DNA of 64,000 bases from Catenaria anguillulae PL171. Taxonomy: Eukaryota; Blastocladiomycota; Blastocladiomycetes; Blastocladiales; Catenariaceae. The notes under the pieces were generated by a model that ran no database searches, was not told the DNA's origin, and saw only the letters and a list, made by a program, of their open reading frames with translations. The position numbers and the translations under genes were made by a program. The stretch's first letter is position 1. Each line of letters starts with the position of its first letter. The stretch is taken from assembly GCA_002102555.1 (NCBI GenBank), contig MCFL01000003.1:186001-250000 (forward strand), in the 5' to 3' direction. Positions 34,901 through 46,067 of this stretch are shown here, piece after piece.

Positions 34901-36717
34901 CGCTTGTAAGTACACACTCGTGCAGATCAGGCAGCCGCAAACATCTCGTGCCTCGGCATGTCGCTGGGCGTAACCACAGCCCTCCAAAATCAGCCCCATT
35001 CCGACGCACACTTATACCAAGTATACTTGAGCGTTGCGTCGACTTGCGGACCAGAGGGTGTTTGCAATCACACACTCGCAAGACAGAGAGGCTGGGATGG
35101 GCATGAGTTTGCATTGCTCCTTTCGCTCACATTGAGGCTGTCCCGCGCTTCCCTGCTCCGAGGACTGAGAATCGAAAGGGAGCAATGTAAGAACACTACT
35201 GGTACCACCTGCAGAGTGACTCCACCTTCTTGAAAGTTCTGAGAACACATAGACCACCTCATTATGTTGGCAATACCGCCATTCAGCTGGGCTGTCTTTC
35301 AAGCACTGAGCTTGAGATCGAAGTCGAATGTTTTGCCGTTGTAAACACCCCGGAAGTTCTGTGCCAAGCGCTTTGCTTGCAATTGGATATCATGACCACC
35401 GCATGCATATGAGGCCAGGCAGAATTATTCTCTTAGGTCCCACAGGGTTTGACGTTGTGGCATGTCTGATTGCGTCCCAAAGACAATTGCAGCGTCCCAG
35501 GATGATTTGATCGTCGATGCAATGGAGGTCAAGGTGGCCGTTTGGGCTGGTGAAGCCGCGCCTTTTCTTGGGTCTGAGAGGAAAAGTCAAATCAAGGCGG
35601 CACCGTTGAATGGCCGCAAAGGTTGACTCGAGTGCATCTCTCCTCAACGAACGATTTTCTCCATCGATTGTGCTGCTTGTCCCTCTTCTCTCTGGCTCCC
35701 ATGATGCACTTGTATTTTATAATCCAATTTGGAACAGCAACATCATAGAATCGCCTCCTTAACTCCCATTGCCCCTACGATACGTACCCGTTGGTGCAAC
35801 GCATCCTTCAGGCAACATCGGTGCTCGACCCCCGGCCCTCACACTGTGTTTCCGGGATATTTCCTTGCTCCAACAATCAACAACTCACTTCATCGACACC
35901 CCTCCCACAACGCCGGGTTCATCATCGCTTTTTCAAGTTGACAGTATACTGCGATACTTGGAGCCTTCTCAATCCTCATTTTAAGTGTACGAATGATTGT
36001 TGTCTGCTGTGGCGCACGGGTAGCGTACAGAATCCAAGTCGTCCAAGTAACTCCATGTATTGATACGCCTCCTGTTTGCCACTAGAATTCCAGAACGTGT
36101 TTCCAGTACGATTCGCCCTATCCGACCTCGGCAGCAACAGAGGCAATCGCTTGCGTTTGTCCGAGACCATTATTGTCTCCACCACCCCCATCCGTCCCGC
36201 ACTTGGAATCAGCAGTGAGGTACGATGTCCACTCGTCCGCCACCCTTGATCCCACATTTGGCCCTCCACGAGAGGAGTGACCCCAACGAGCTGTGCTGGC
36301 CGTCACGGCCAGATGCTGTCAACCTTGTCGCACGCACCGTCTCACCCCTTCCTCTCAGGCTGCCGGTCAGTCCGGCTGGCCGTGGCCTTGGACGGTTCGG
36401 CTTGCGTGCGAGTGCTCGCAGGACGTTGGAGTTTGTCTGTTCTCACCAGCTGCTTCAAATTCCTCCTGCTGTGGCCGGGGCCTTGGCCTGCTTTGCCTTC
36501 ACGATCTTCGACGTGCCCTCTCTCTCAAATGTGTGGCTAACCGGGGCAATCCCTCTCATTCATCTTGCATTCCGCAGGCTTCGATTCCCGCACGATTCGA
36601 TTCGTGCCTGTGCCCACCCGAATCCGCCTTGGCCTTCCACCGCCCGTCTTTTGCCATCCGCAACACCATTGCATCAAAGCGACCACCATCGTCATTTCTC
36701 AATCAATTTTCCCATCC
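32000..36717. promoter_or_regulatory. 4.7-kb gene-free region between divergent MADS-box and GATA genes
   Basis: This is the longest stretch without a recognisable gene in the window. Open frames are short and unrelated between strands, and I found no tRNA, transposon or repeat. It flanks two transcription-factor genes transcribed away from each other, so long 5' leaders and regulatory sequence are the simplest explanation. An unidentified spliced gene or a non-coding RNA cannot be excluded. Confidence 0.4.
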
Positions 36718-39293
36718 ATGTCTGACACAATACCACCGGGTGCTGGTCGGCCGGCGTCGCCGCGCACATCGCCATCTGGTTCGCGTGACTCCAGCCCCAA
36801 CCCGCCGCCGTCTGGGGGATCGTCCGGCTCTGCCGGCGCCGCGAGCACGAGTGGCGGGAAAACGACATCCAAGCTGGTGAGCAAGGTGCTTGCGTCGACG
36901 CTGTTTCCGGAAAAGCAGCGAAACATTCAGGTGATTGACACCCCCGACGAGAACCAAGAGCTGTGGAAGCTCTACACCAAGGCCAAGGATGCGCTTCCCA
37001 ACGGCAAGCGCATGGAGAACCTCACCTGGCGCCTAATGGCCCTGTCGCTTCACAAGGACGAGATTGACGAAGCACAACGCACGGCCGCCGCGGCCGACAA
37101 GCAGGCCCAGGGCCCGCAGCCCGTCATGCCCGCACGTCGTGCGTCTTTCGGATCAGCCATGTCTACTTTGGCCCCTACACCCGCAGAATCGACGGCACAT
37201 TCACCCATATCTCCCGAACGGAACAGCAGCAACAACTTCAATCGGTCGCGATCCGCCGAAAATTTGACGATTTCCGACCCTTTGCCACCAGCTCCCGTAT
37301 CGCAATACGGCCAGGATGCGCAGGACGATATGGATGTTGACCCGACCAGTGCCATCACCATCACTTCCACCTACTCCTCTGCCTCCGCCGCCAATGCGCT
37401 CTCGGCCCAGCTGCAATCCCAGCAACGTTTTGCCAGTGGAGCGTTTGTCATTCCAACCGATGCGAATGGTACCACATCCAATGCAGCAGCTTCCTCTTCT
37501 GCACCCACGCCCGCCTTGATCATGGGCTCATCGGCCATGTATTCCTCTGGATCGGCTGGGCAAGGATTGGCGACGTACTCGGCTGCTTCCGGTCCGTCAG
37601 TATCGACTGCGGCCGCAGCGGGTGTGCCCATGTCGCAAGACGTGACCATGGCCGATTTGGACATGTATTTTGCAACAATGGGCCCCGATGCCTCAACAGC
37701 GCTCGTCGGCTCTATCAATGGATCGTTTGCGGTTCCTGCCGTCCCTCCTACGGGCTTTGCCAACCTCCACCCCAATCCATTCCTTGCGGGTGTTCCTCCC
37801 TATGCCATGTTCCCTCCTCCCGGCCCGGCAATGCCTAATTCAACGGCCACCGAACACCGGAAACCCAAGCGTCCTCGCCAAGCGAGCATTTCGGAAGGGT
37901 CTGGCGAGCAAAGTGATTCTATGCCTCCGCAGCAGTTGCCGTTGCAACACAGTACCACCTTCCAGTCGCCAACGCCGCAGACTTCACACCAACAGCAGCA
38001 ACAGGGACACCACCCGCAACAGGACCAGTACCAATCACAGCAAACATATTCGTCAGCGCCCGTCACGCCCTCGCCATCCACGGCTGTATCACCTGTGCTC
38101 ACGGAAGCCGCAGCCCGCTCACCACCACGTGCACAAGTTTCGACAAGAGAAGGCGCACCCCCAGCAAGCGCAACCAGGGTGGGCTCGGATCAATCATCAT
38201 CGTCCATGGTCACCTCGCCGCCTCCACCTCTCTCTTCGCCTGTCCCAACAAATCAGCTTGCGGCCTCGGCCGCTGCACAACAGTTGCTTCAGCAACATTC
38301 CCAGATCCACCAGCAGTTCCAGCAACATCAAGATGCCGATGGTGGAAACAGCACCGGCAATAGCAACATGACGAGTGCGGGTGGGCGGTCAAGTAAGCGG
38401 AATCAGCAGCAATTTGTGTGCTCCAACTGCTCGACGACAACAACGCCGCTTTGGCGTCGCAGTGAGGTACCACTCCTCTCCTTTTTTCGCCCAATCAGTT
38501 ACTGAATGATCTTTTTCCGTGATGCACTTAGGCTGGCGAACCGCTTTGTAACGCTTGTGGTCTATACCTCCGGTTACATGGCTCAGAGCGGCCGGTCGAA
38601 ATGCGCAACGATGTGATCAAGAAACGCAACCGCTCGTCCGTCAAGACCCGCGGTGGCAAGACCCAAGCGCCGGTGCCGCAGCCACTGCCGTCGCCCTCGA
38701 CGCCGGCTGGCTACTTGTCTGTTGGCTCTACCGCCCTCTCGCAATCGGCCAGCTCCAAGGCTAGCATGGACGCCAACGCCGTAAGCGCAACTGCTGCAGC
38801 AGCCATCTCGTCAGCAGCTGCCCAATCTGCTGCCGCTGCCGTTGGCAACCAGCAACAGTCGCCGCAGCTGATGCGGACCATGTCGTCGCCCGCCGTTTCA
38901 TCCCAGTCGACGTCGTCACCGTCACAGCCGATTGGGACGTCAGCAAACATTCCGCCGAGTTTGACGTCGTCGGCTAGCTTGGACGAACTCATGAAGTTGC
39001 ACCAGTCTGCTGCTGGGTCGCCACCAGGTTTTTCCAACATGCGCCCTCCAGCTAATGCCTCGGCATCGACGTCGCAGCAGGCAAAGGGTGCCTTCGCTCA
39101 ACAGCAGCAGCAGTCGCAAGGTCAATCCCGTCCTGCTCAATCACCGCCAAAGCAAGCTCTGCCGGCAGCTTCTGCGTCGCGACCCCAAATGCAGCCACCG
39201 CAACCGCAACCGCAACAACAGCAGCAACAACAGCAGCCAGCACAGCCAGCATCTCAGCTGGCAAACGCCAGCCAGCCACAACAACAACAACAA

Positions 39294-39327
<34 letters not shown>

Positions 39328-39935
39328 GGCCAGCGCCAACGCAACCGCAATCTGTACCCATTCCGCCCCCACAGCAAGCGATCCCGAGTGTACCGGTCCT
39401 TCTCCCAAACGGAACCGTTGTCAACGTGCCTCTCCATATGGTGGCGTCGACAGCTTCCGGACTCGCGAGTATTGTCGGCCCCGGTGGCATGCAACCGTCG
39501 GTACCATATGGCGCTCCGCTCGTGATGCAGCATCAGCAGCAGCATGCACTGGCCGCACCACCACACGGGATGCCGCCTCACGCGGGTCAACAGCAGGTTG
39601 TCATGATGATTCCCGTGGATCCGTTTACGGGTCAGCCCACGGGCCCGCCTGCGCCTGCGCCGACGGGCGGCCAGTTTATGAGTTTTGGACCACCATCGAT
39701 GCCGGCGCATCAGCAGCAGCACCAGCAGGCGCAGCAAGCGGCTGGCCAGGCGCCCACAAGCCCGATCAATTCCGGGTTCCCGCCCATGGCGTACGGATAT
39801 CCGGGGTTTGCACAAGGTCCAGGCGGCGCTATTATGGTACCAATGGCGAATGGTGGGCAAGGCATGTTGATGGTTGGCGGGCCAGGCGCAGGGCCGGATG
39901 ATTCAATCATGACCGACTATGTGCAGATGGAGTAG
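36718..39935 (+). CDS. GATA zinc-finger transcription factor, AreA/Nit2-like
   Basis: Two exons (36718-38466, 38532-39935) give 1050 residues. Near residues 78-112 lies a motif like the fungal AreA-associated GATA-like domain ([27 protein letters not shown]). The single GATA finger is split by the intron and reads [16 protein letters not shown] + [19 protein letters not shown]2-C-X17-C-X2-C, the class that binds WGATAR, followed by a basic tail ([14 protein letters not shown]). The rest is low complexity, with long Gln, Ser, Ala and Pro tracts on both sides. In ascomycetes such proteins activate nitrogen-catabolite genes; whether this one does is inference. An ATG farther upstream in frame (36565) is possible; 36718 is preferred because it starts MSDT, directly before the Ser/Pro-rich domain. 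Confidence 0.92.
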
Positions 39936-40060
39936 CCTCCGTCAAAGGCATGTTATCCGTGCCACCGATCTCCGATTCGTCTTGAGTGGACATGCATGAT
40001 TTTGTTAGTTTCCCTCTCTCCTTTTCTCCTTCCAGTCGACACGCGTTTTCCCTCATCTCA

Positions 40061-40142
<82 letters not shown>

Positions 40143-40749
40143 ATGTATTTAAGTAGTAGTGTGCCGTTGATTTACATTGCATTTCTCGTCTTTCAGACTC
40201 TTCTTGCATTGATTCCGTCGTCGGATCCGGTTGGTTCCTGGGTCCCTTCTTGTCTTTGTCGTTTGCCGTTTTGTTGTCAACGTTGCGATATTGAAATGTT
40301 CATGTATTTATATATATCTTTTTTTTGACGATGTTGGTTCCTTTCATCCAATATACAGGCACCAGGGGTGGGTACTATAGTCGAGTTGGATCGGCGTGCC
40401 ACCGCTGCTGGGTGATGACAATGCCGATCGATCGATCGATCGAAATGGGGTTGAGCGAAGGGAAATTTAAATCGCATCGCAATCGCCATTCGCAAACACT
40501 CAACGCAGCCGCTCAGTTGCAATTCCAAGTGGGCCAAAGCCAACGTTAACCCAACGTCTGCCATTGTCATGAATCTCTGAGTGCCCGCCACTGCATTCCT
40601 CCGTATTCACTGCCATCCGACCTCTTCCGCGCCCGTCCTGTCATCCCGCCACCGTCCGGTCCATCACCATCACCGACCGACAGCCGATCCAACACACCCA
40701 CAACCCCCAAACGTCACTTCATCCGTTCCGACCACCACAGTCCACCACC
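39936..40749. promoter_or_regulatory. GATA 3' flank and NDUFS1 promoter region
   Basis: 814 bp holding a (CT)n tract, a (GATC)n tract at about 40424-40442 and a TA-rich stretch near 40305-40325. No gene is recognised. Confidence 0.5.
40062..40141. repeat. (CT)n microsatellite
   Basis: About 80 bp of almost uninterrupted TC dinucleotides, 130 bp after the GATA stop codon. Confidence 0.95.
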
Positions 40750-43019
40750 ATGTTCAGATCCGCCGTCTCGCGCTCATTGGCAGTCCGCAAGGCTGTTGCC
40801 GCTGCTGCCGCCTCTGGGTCCAGCTCTGGTGCGTTGTTGCCATTGCTAATCCTTCGTCACAACACAAGGAGGCTAAGGAGGCTGACACCTCGCCATCGCT
40901 CTCCTCACTCTTCGCAGCACCCACCACGGCCATCCGCACGTTTGCCACCTCGCGGCCGCGCATGGGCCTGGTTGAAATCACGATTGACGGCAAGCCTGTC
41001 CAAGTGGAGCAAGGCGCTGCCTTGATCCAAGCTTGTGAAAAGGCCGGCGTCGACATCCCGCGCTTCTGCTACCACGACCGCCTGGCCATTGCGGGCAACT
41101 GCCGCATGTGCCTTGTCGAAGTGGAGAAATCGCCCAAGCCCGTTGCCTCGTGCGCGATGCCCGTCATGCCCGGCATGAAGGTCAAGACCAACACACCTGT
41201 CGTAAAGAAGGCCCGCGAGGGCGTCATGGAGTTTTTGCTTGCCAACCACCCGCTCGACTGCCCGATTTGCGACCAAGGTGGCGAGTGTGACTTGCAGGAC
41301 CAAAGTGTCCGGTACGGCGGCGACCGGTCGCGCTTTTCCGAGCCCGTGGGCAAGCGTGCCGTTGAGGACAAGGATTTGGGCCCGCTCGTCAAGACCACCA
41401 TGACTCGATGCATTCAGTGCACGCGGTGCGTGCGCTTTGCCAACGAAGTGGCAGGCGTCCCCGATTTGGGCACCACGGGCCGTGGCAACGACACGCAGAT
41501 TGGCACCTATGTGGAAAAGGCCATTGCCTCGGAAATGTCGGGCAACTTGGTCGACCTGTGCCCTGTTGGCGCGCTCACGGCCAAGCCGTACGAGTTCAAG
41601 GCGCGCCCCTGGGAGTTGCGCAAGGTCGAGTCGATTGATGTGTTGGATGCCGTTGGCTCAAACATTCGCGTTGACGCCCGTGGCGTGGAGGTGATGCGTA
41701 TCTTGCCCCGCGAGAACGACGACATCAACGAAGAGTGGATTTCCGACAAGACCCGCTATGCGCACGACGGTCTTCGCCGCCAGCGCCTGACCACGCCCCT
41801 GATTCGCAAGGGTGACGAGTTTGTGCCCGCGACCTGGGAGGAGGCACTCAAGGTGGTGGCCGATGCCGCCGGATCGACCAATGCCAACGAGATGGTGGCC
41901 GTGGCGGGCGATTTTGCCGATGCCGAGTCGCTCGTATCGTTGCGCGACTGGTTCCATCGCATGGGCGCCGACAAACTTGCCGTGGACGCAGCGCTCCCGC
42001 AATCGGCTGATGTGCGTTCCACCTACCTGTTCAACACGGCCATCCGCAACGTGGAAGACGCCGACGCTGTGCTCTTGATTGGAACCAACCCACGTCACGA
42101 GGCGCCCATCATCAACACCCGTCTGCGCAAGGGATGGCTGGCCGGGTCCGAGATTGCCTTGGTTGGCGCCAAGCCCGAGCTCAACTACGACGTGCACCAC
42201 ATTGGCGAGTCTGCCCAGGCGCTGTCCAAGTTGATTGACGGCTCGCACGAGTTCGCAGGCATTTTGGCCAAGGCCAAGAAGCCCATGATTGTGATTGGCT
42301 CGGGGGTGTACGGCCATGCCGATAGCAAGTACATCTTGTCTGCCGTCCAGCAGCTCGTCCAGGACAAGGTGCCCAACCTGTCGCAGCCCGAATGGAACGG
42401 TGTTGCCGTGCTGCACCGTGCTGCCAGTCACGTTGCCGCCCTGGATGCCGGGTACAAGGGGTACGACGCACAAGCCACGGGCAAGGCCAAGTTTGTGTAC
42501 CTTCTCAATGCAGACAATGTGGACGCCAAGGACGTTGCCAAGGATGCCTTTGTCGTGTACCAAGGCCATCATGGTGATAACGGCGCCTCGCTCGCCAACG
42601 TCATCTTGCCCGGCGCCGCCTACACGGAAAAGTCGGCTACTTACGTCAACACCGAGGGCCGCGCACAGTCCACGGTCGCTGCCGTGTCGCCTCCCGGCGT
42701 TGCCCGTGACGACTGGCAAATCATTCGTGCGCTTTCCGAGGTTTCTGGATCGCGGTTGCCGTACGACGACATTGAGGCAGTGCGCGAACGCATGCACGAA
42801 GTATCGCCCACGCTTGTCTCCTACTCGTCGCTCGAGCCCGCAACGGTCGTGCCCGTCGCAAAGGCATTGTCCGCAGCGGTCCCATCCGTCACCGCTGCCA
42901 AGCCCTCTGGCGTGCCATTGTCGTTGATCATTGACGATTTCTACCTCACGGACCCGATCTCGCGTGCGTCGTCGACCATGGCAAAGTGCTCGGTCAAGTT
43001 TACCAAGAAGGATGCATGA
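40750..43019 (+). CDS. NDUFS1: NADH:ubiquinone oxidoreductase 75-kDa subunit (complex I)
   Basis: The largest peripheral-arm subunit of mitochondrial complex I, which carries three iron-sulfur clusters of the electron path. Exons 40750-40828 and 40918-43019 give 726 residues, the usual length. The 89-bp intron is placed by the pyrimidine-rich acceptor CTCACTCTTCGCAG and by frame. The N-terminus is a mitochondrial presequence (MFRSAVSRSLAVRKAVA) with possible processing near RTFATSRPR. Cluster ligands are seen in CYHDRLAIAGNCRMC (2Fe-2S), HPLDCPICDQGGECDLQD and CIQCTRCVRFANEVAG. The molybdopterin-oxidoreductase-like domain lacks catalytic features, as expected. An encoded complex I excludes lineages that have lost it. 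The gene is convergent with SRP receptor beta. Confidence 0.97.
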
Positions 43020-43267
43020 ATTTATTGTGGTAGAACGTTTGTTTGTATCTTGTAGTTTCTCATTTTGAGAGCCGTCATCCGGATTTGTTGACTGCTATCG
43101 ATGTTTGATGTTCATTTGTTTTCATTCTGCTCTGTTCTAGTTGCTCCAGTGTTGTTCCATCCCCACCGATTTGATTTGCTTCCCGACCCTTTGCCTCTTT
43201 CCCAGTATCATACAATACACACTCACAGTTAATGCGCTAATCCATTGCTTTGGAGATGACTGTACAT

Positions 43268-44134
43268 TCACAACACCATAAAAGGCGAAATCGACTCTGT
43301 CGTCGTCGCAACTCCAAACGCCTGACGAATCACGGTCACAAGCTCTTCAATCCCCTTGCCTGACTTTGCCGACACGCCAAGAACCTTGACATCCAAATCA
43401 TCCAAGCTTTGCTTGTTGCTTTCCACCTCACCCTCGGGCGTGCCCTTACCTTTGCCAGCGAGTGCGCCCTTGCGCCGCACACGCAAATGACTCGCATCGT
43501 CCTCGTCCTCATCACTATGACCATCGACATCATCTGTTGTCCCCAACTGTGCCTCCTGCGCCAGCCTCAGGACATGCACCTCTTCGGCGAGTGCGGCCTT
43601 GACTGCACTCACGGGCATGGCCAGGGGATTATCGGCCTTTGTGGCCACCACAATCACGCGCATGCCCGGGAGCGTCCGATGGTCGAGGGCAAGCGCCAGC
43701 CGCTCGGCGGCATCGCGCTTTGTCGCTGCAAGTGCCGTGGCATCGACAGCGACCAGCGTCACACGCGGATTGCGGTCCAGGTGCTTGTGTGTCTCGGCGA
43801 GCAGGCGCGAGTGGCCCGGGCAGTCGATCAGTGTCGGGGCAAGGTGGCTTGCGGCGGCCAGCGGCAGTGGCGATTGGTTGGTTGCCATGGACGAGTAGGT
43901 TGGGAGGGACGGGAAGCTGCCGGCCGTGAGTTTGGCAAACAAGGCAGACTTGCCGGCGTTGGGCGCGCCGATCACAGCAACGGTCGAGGAGATGGACTTG
44001 GATTTGGACTTGCGCGAGCCGGACTTGGACGGCGCAGAGGATCGTTGCCAGACAGCAATGGCGATGGAGATGAGCAGCGCCAGGATCAAGGTAGCGACGG
44101 CCAGTGTGCTCGGCTCGATTTCGATTTGGGTCAT
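43268..44134 (-). CDS. SRPRB: Signal recognition particle receptor subunit beta
   Basis: A single-exon gene of 288 residues. An N-terminal transmembrane helix (LAVATLILALLISIAIAVW) anchors a small GTPase domain. Its P-loop is GAPNAGKSALF, followed by LPTYSSMATNQS (switch I), the G3 motif DCPGH (typical of SR-beta, where others have DxxG) and a G4-like TKADNPLA. This subunit docks SR-alpha at the ER membrane for co-translational targeting. An insertion of about 60 residues rich in Asp/Glu and Lys/Gly (DDVDGHSDEDEDD...KGKG) lies before the last strand and helix (VKVLGVSAKSGKGIEELV). It is tandem with the right sorting nexin copy on the minus strand. Confidence 0.88.
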   Translation of the reverse strand: MTQIEIEPSTLAVATLILALLISIAIAVWQRSSAPSKSGSRKSKSKSISSTVAVIGAPNAGKSALFAKLTAGSFPSLPTYSSMATNQSPLPLAAASHLAPTLIDCPGHSRLLAETHKHLDRNPRVTLVAVDATALAATKRDAAERLALALDHRTLPGMRVIVVATKADNPLAMPVSAVKAALAEEVHVLRLAQEAQLGTTDDVDGHSDEDEDDASHLRVRRKGALAGKGKGTPEGEVESNKQSLDDLDVKVLGVSAKSGKGIEELVTVIRQAFGVATTTESISPFMVL

Positions 44135-44398
44135 GGCTGAAGTCTTTCGGTGGCGTCGGTGGCGGGAAGGTCGTTTGGTGGGTCTTGTTCCATATTACAT
44201 TGATGGGTTACTCAAGTCAGAGAAACAAGAGAGTGGGAATGTTGAAGCTGCTCTTGTGTTGGACGACGCCAACGCCACGAAGAGCCACAGTGATCGGAAA
44301 CCTTCTTCGTCCAACGGTTAAGAAAAATGTACATAAATACATACAACAAATACAAATGTACAGACAGCATGAACCAGACAAACGCAAATCATGGGTGA

Positions 44399-46017
44399 CT
44401 ACTCCCCGCCGACACCGACCGGCGGCGTTGCTGCGAGGGCATCCACAATCATGTCGAGTATAGTGTACAAAAGGTGCCGATTGAGCAACTGGTTCTGCAT
44501 CAAGGAAAACAGGCGCATTGCGCCCCTGGTTGCGTTCTTGCTGCCAACGATACTGCTCATCGTTTCTAGATAATAGCGCACATGACAGAGCAGATTGCCG
44601 GTCAATACAATTGACTCGAACATGGGGACAATACAGGAAAAGCAAGCGCACCTGGGATCAAGAGCATCATGTTGTTCTTTGCCGACTGCTTGACACGTTC
44701 TCGCTCGGCGTCGCATGGCGAGGCAAAGTGTCCGCACCACTGCCCGTTGGGCCACAGCGAGTCGGTGAGCATGGTAAGGTACGAATGAAGCATTTCGGGT
44801 GACGTCAAGTACTCGATTGTGCCAGTCACCTTTCTACAAAAATGAACAATCAATGCAAAATGAGTGCTCACCCCAAACAATGTCCGTCATAAAAGACGTA
44901 TGTATACATTTACGTACCGGTCAATGGTCTCACCCAAGAGCTGCTGCAACACGATGGCAATGGCTTGGCGACGCAGCCAATTATTCTTTTCCTTGAGCTC
45001 AAAGATCTCGATAAACAAGTCGCTGAGCACGTCCGAGGCACTGCCCGAGTCCACGCTGGTCACATTTGGGTCTGCGCCAGATCCCGCAGCAGTCCCTTTT
45101 TGGCCATGAACCGACTCGGAGCTGCCGCCAAAACTCGATACAAGCCCTTGCAGCAGACCCTGGCCAAAACCAGCCTGGTCGACAGCCATTGCCGTTGTTG
45201 TCCCTGCGGATGGTGCAACTGGTGCTGCTGACGCGGTGGAAGGACGAAGTAAGTTGTGAAGCGACGACGCCGGCCCTGTTGTTGAAGACGGCGACGAGGG
45301 TCCACCAAGCGAAGTGGTCGATGTCCATGTCGATGACGACAATGACGACGATACTGTGGACGATGACACGAGCGCATCAGATGCGCCTGGGCCACCGCCA
45401 ACTGGATCGCCGCCACCAAGAGACTCGATTCCGCTGACAATCTTCCTTTGCCATGACTTGACGAGTGCCACACCCGACTGACCCAGTCGCGACGCTGCAG
45501 CCGTGGTTGACGACCCCGAACCAGAGGCAAGCGTAGATGATGACGAGCAAGACGATGACGTGATGATGCGTGCGGCCGTGACCGAGCCCAGATCCTGCTG
45601 GCAAATAAACGACCGGAACGCGGGCGAGGCGCACACTTGCGGGTGCATGCACAGTGTCTCCAAGTACTTTGCAAGCTTGTCTTGCCGCGACGCGGCTAGT
45701 GACGACAACATGGTGGCCCCGAGAATGGCATTGGGCGCCTTTTTCGGCAGCTCGAGGCGCGACATGATGTGCGGAAACTGCGACTTGAGCGCAGAGTGCA
45801 GCGAGAGAAACTCGGAAAAGCGTCGGGCCACAGTCCAGGCGGGTCCAGCAGCCGTTGCACCGTCAAGCACGTGCTGCACTTGGACAAGGTACACGACATA
45901 CTCGCGGTTCGTGGCCGAATCCAACTCGAGGCGGTGCGACACAACAGTGACAGAGCATTCACCACTTGCACTTAAGTGACCCCCAAACATTCCAAATGCA
46001 GACTCGGACGCCTGTGC

Positions 46018-46067
<50 letters not shown>

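Noticed and set aside
41658-42797. 379-codon minus-strand ORF
   Set aside because: It lies wholly antisense to the conserved NDUFS1 exon and has no domain features; GC-rich codon use opens the opposite strand.
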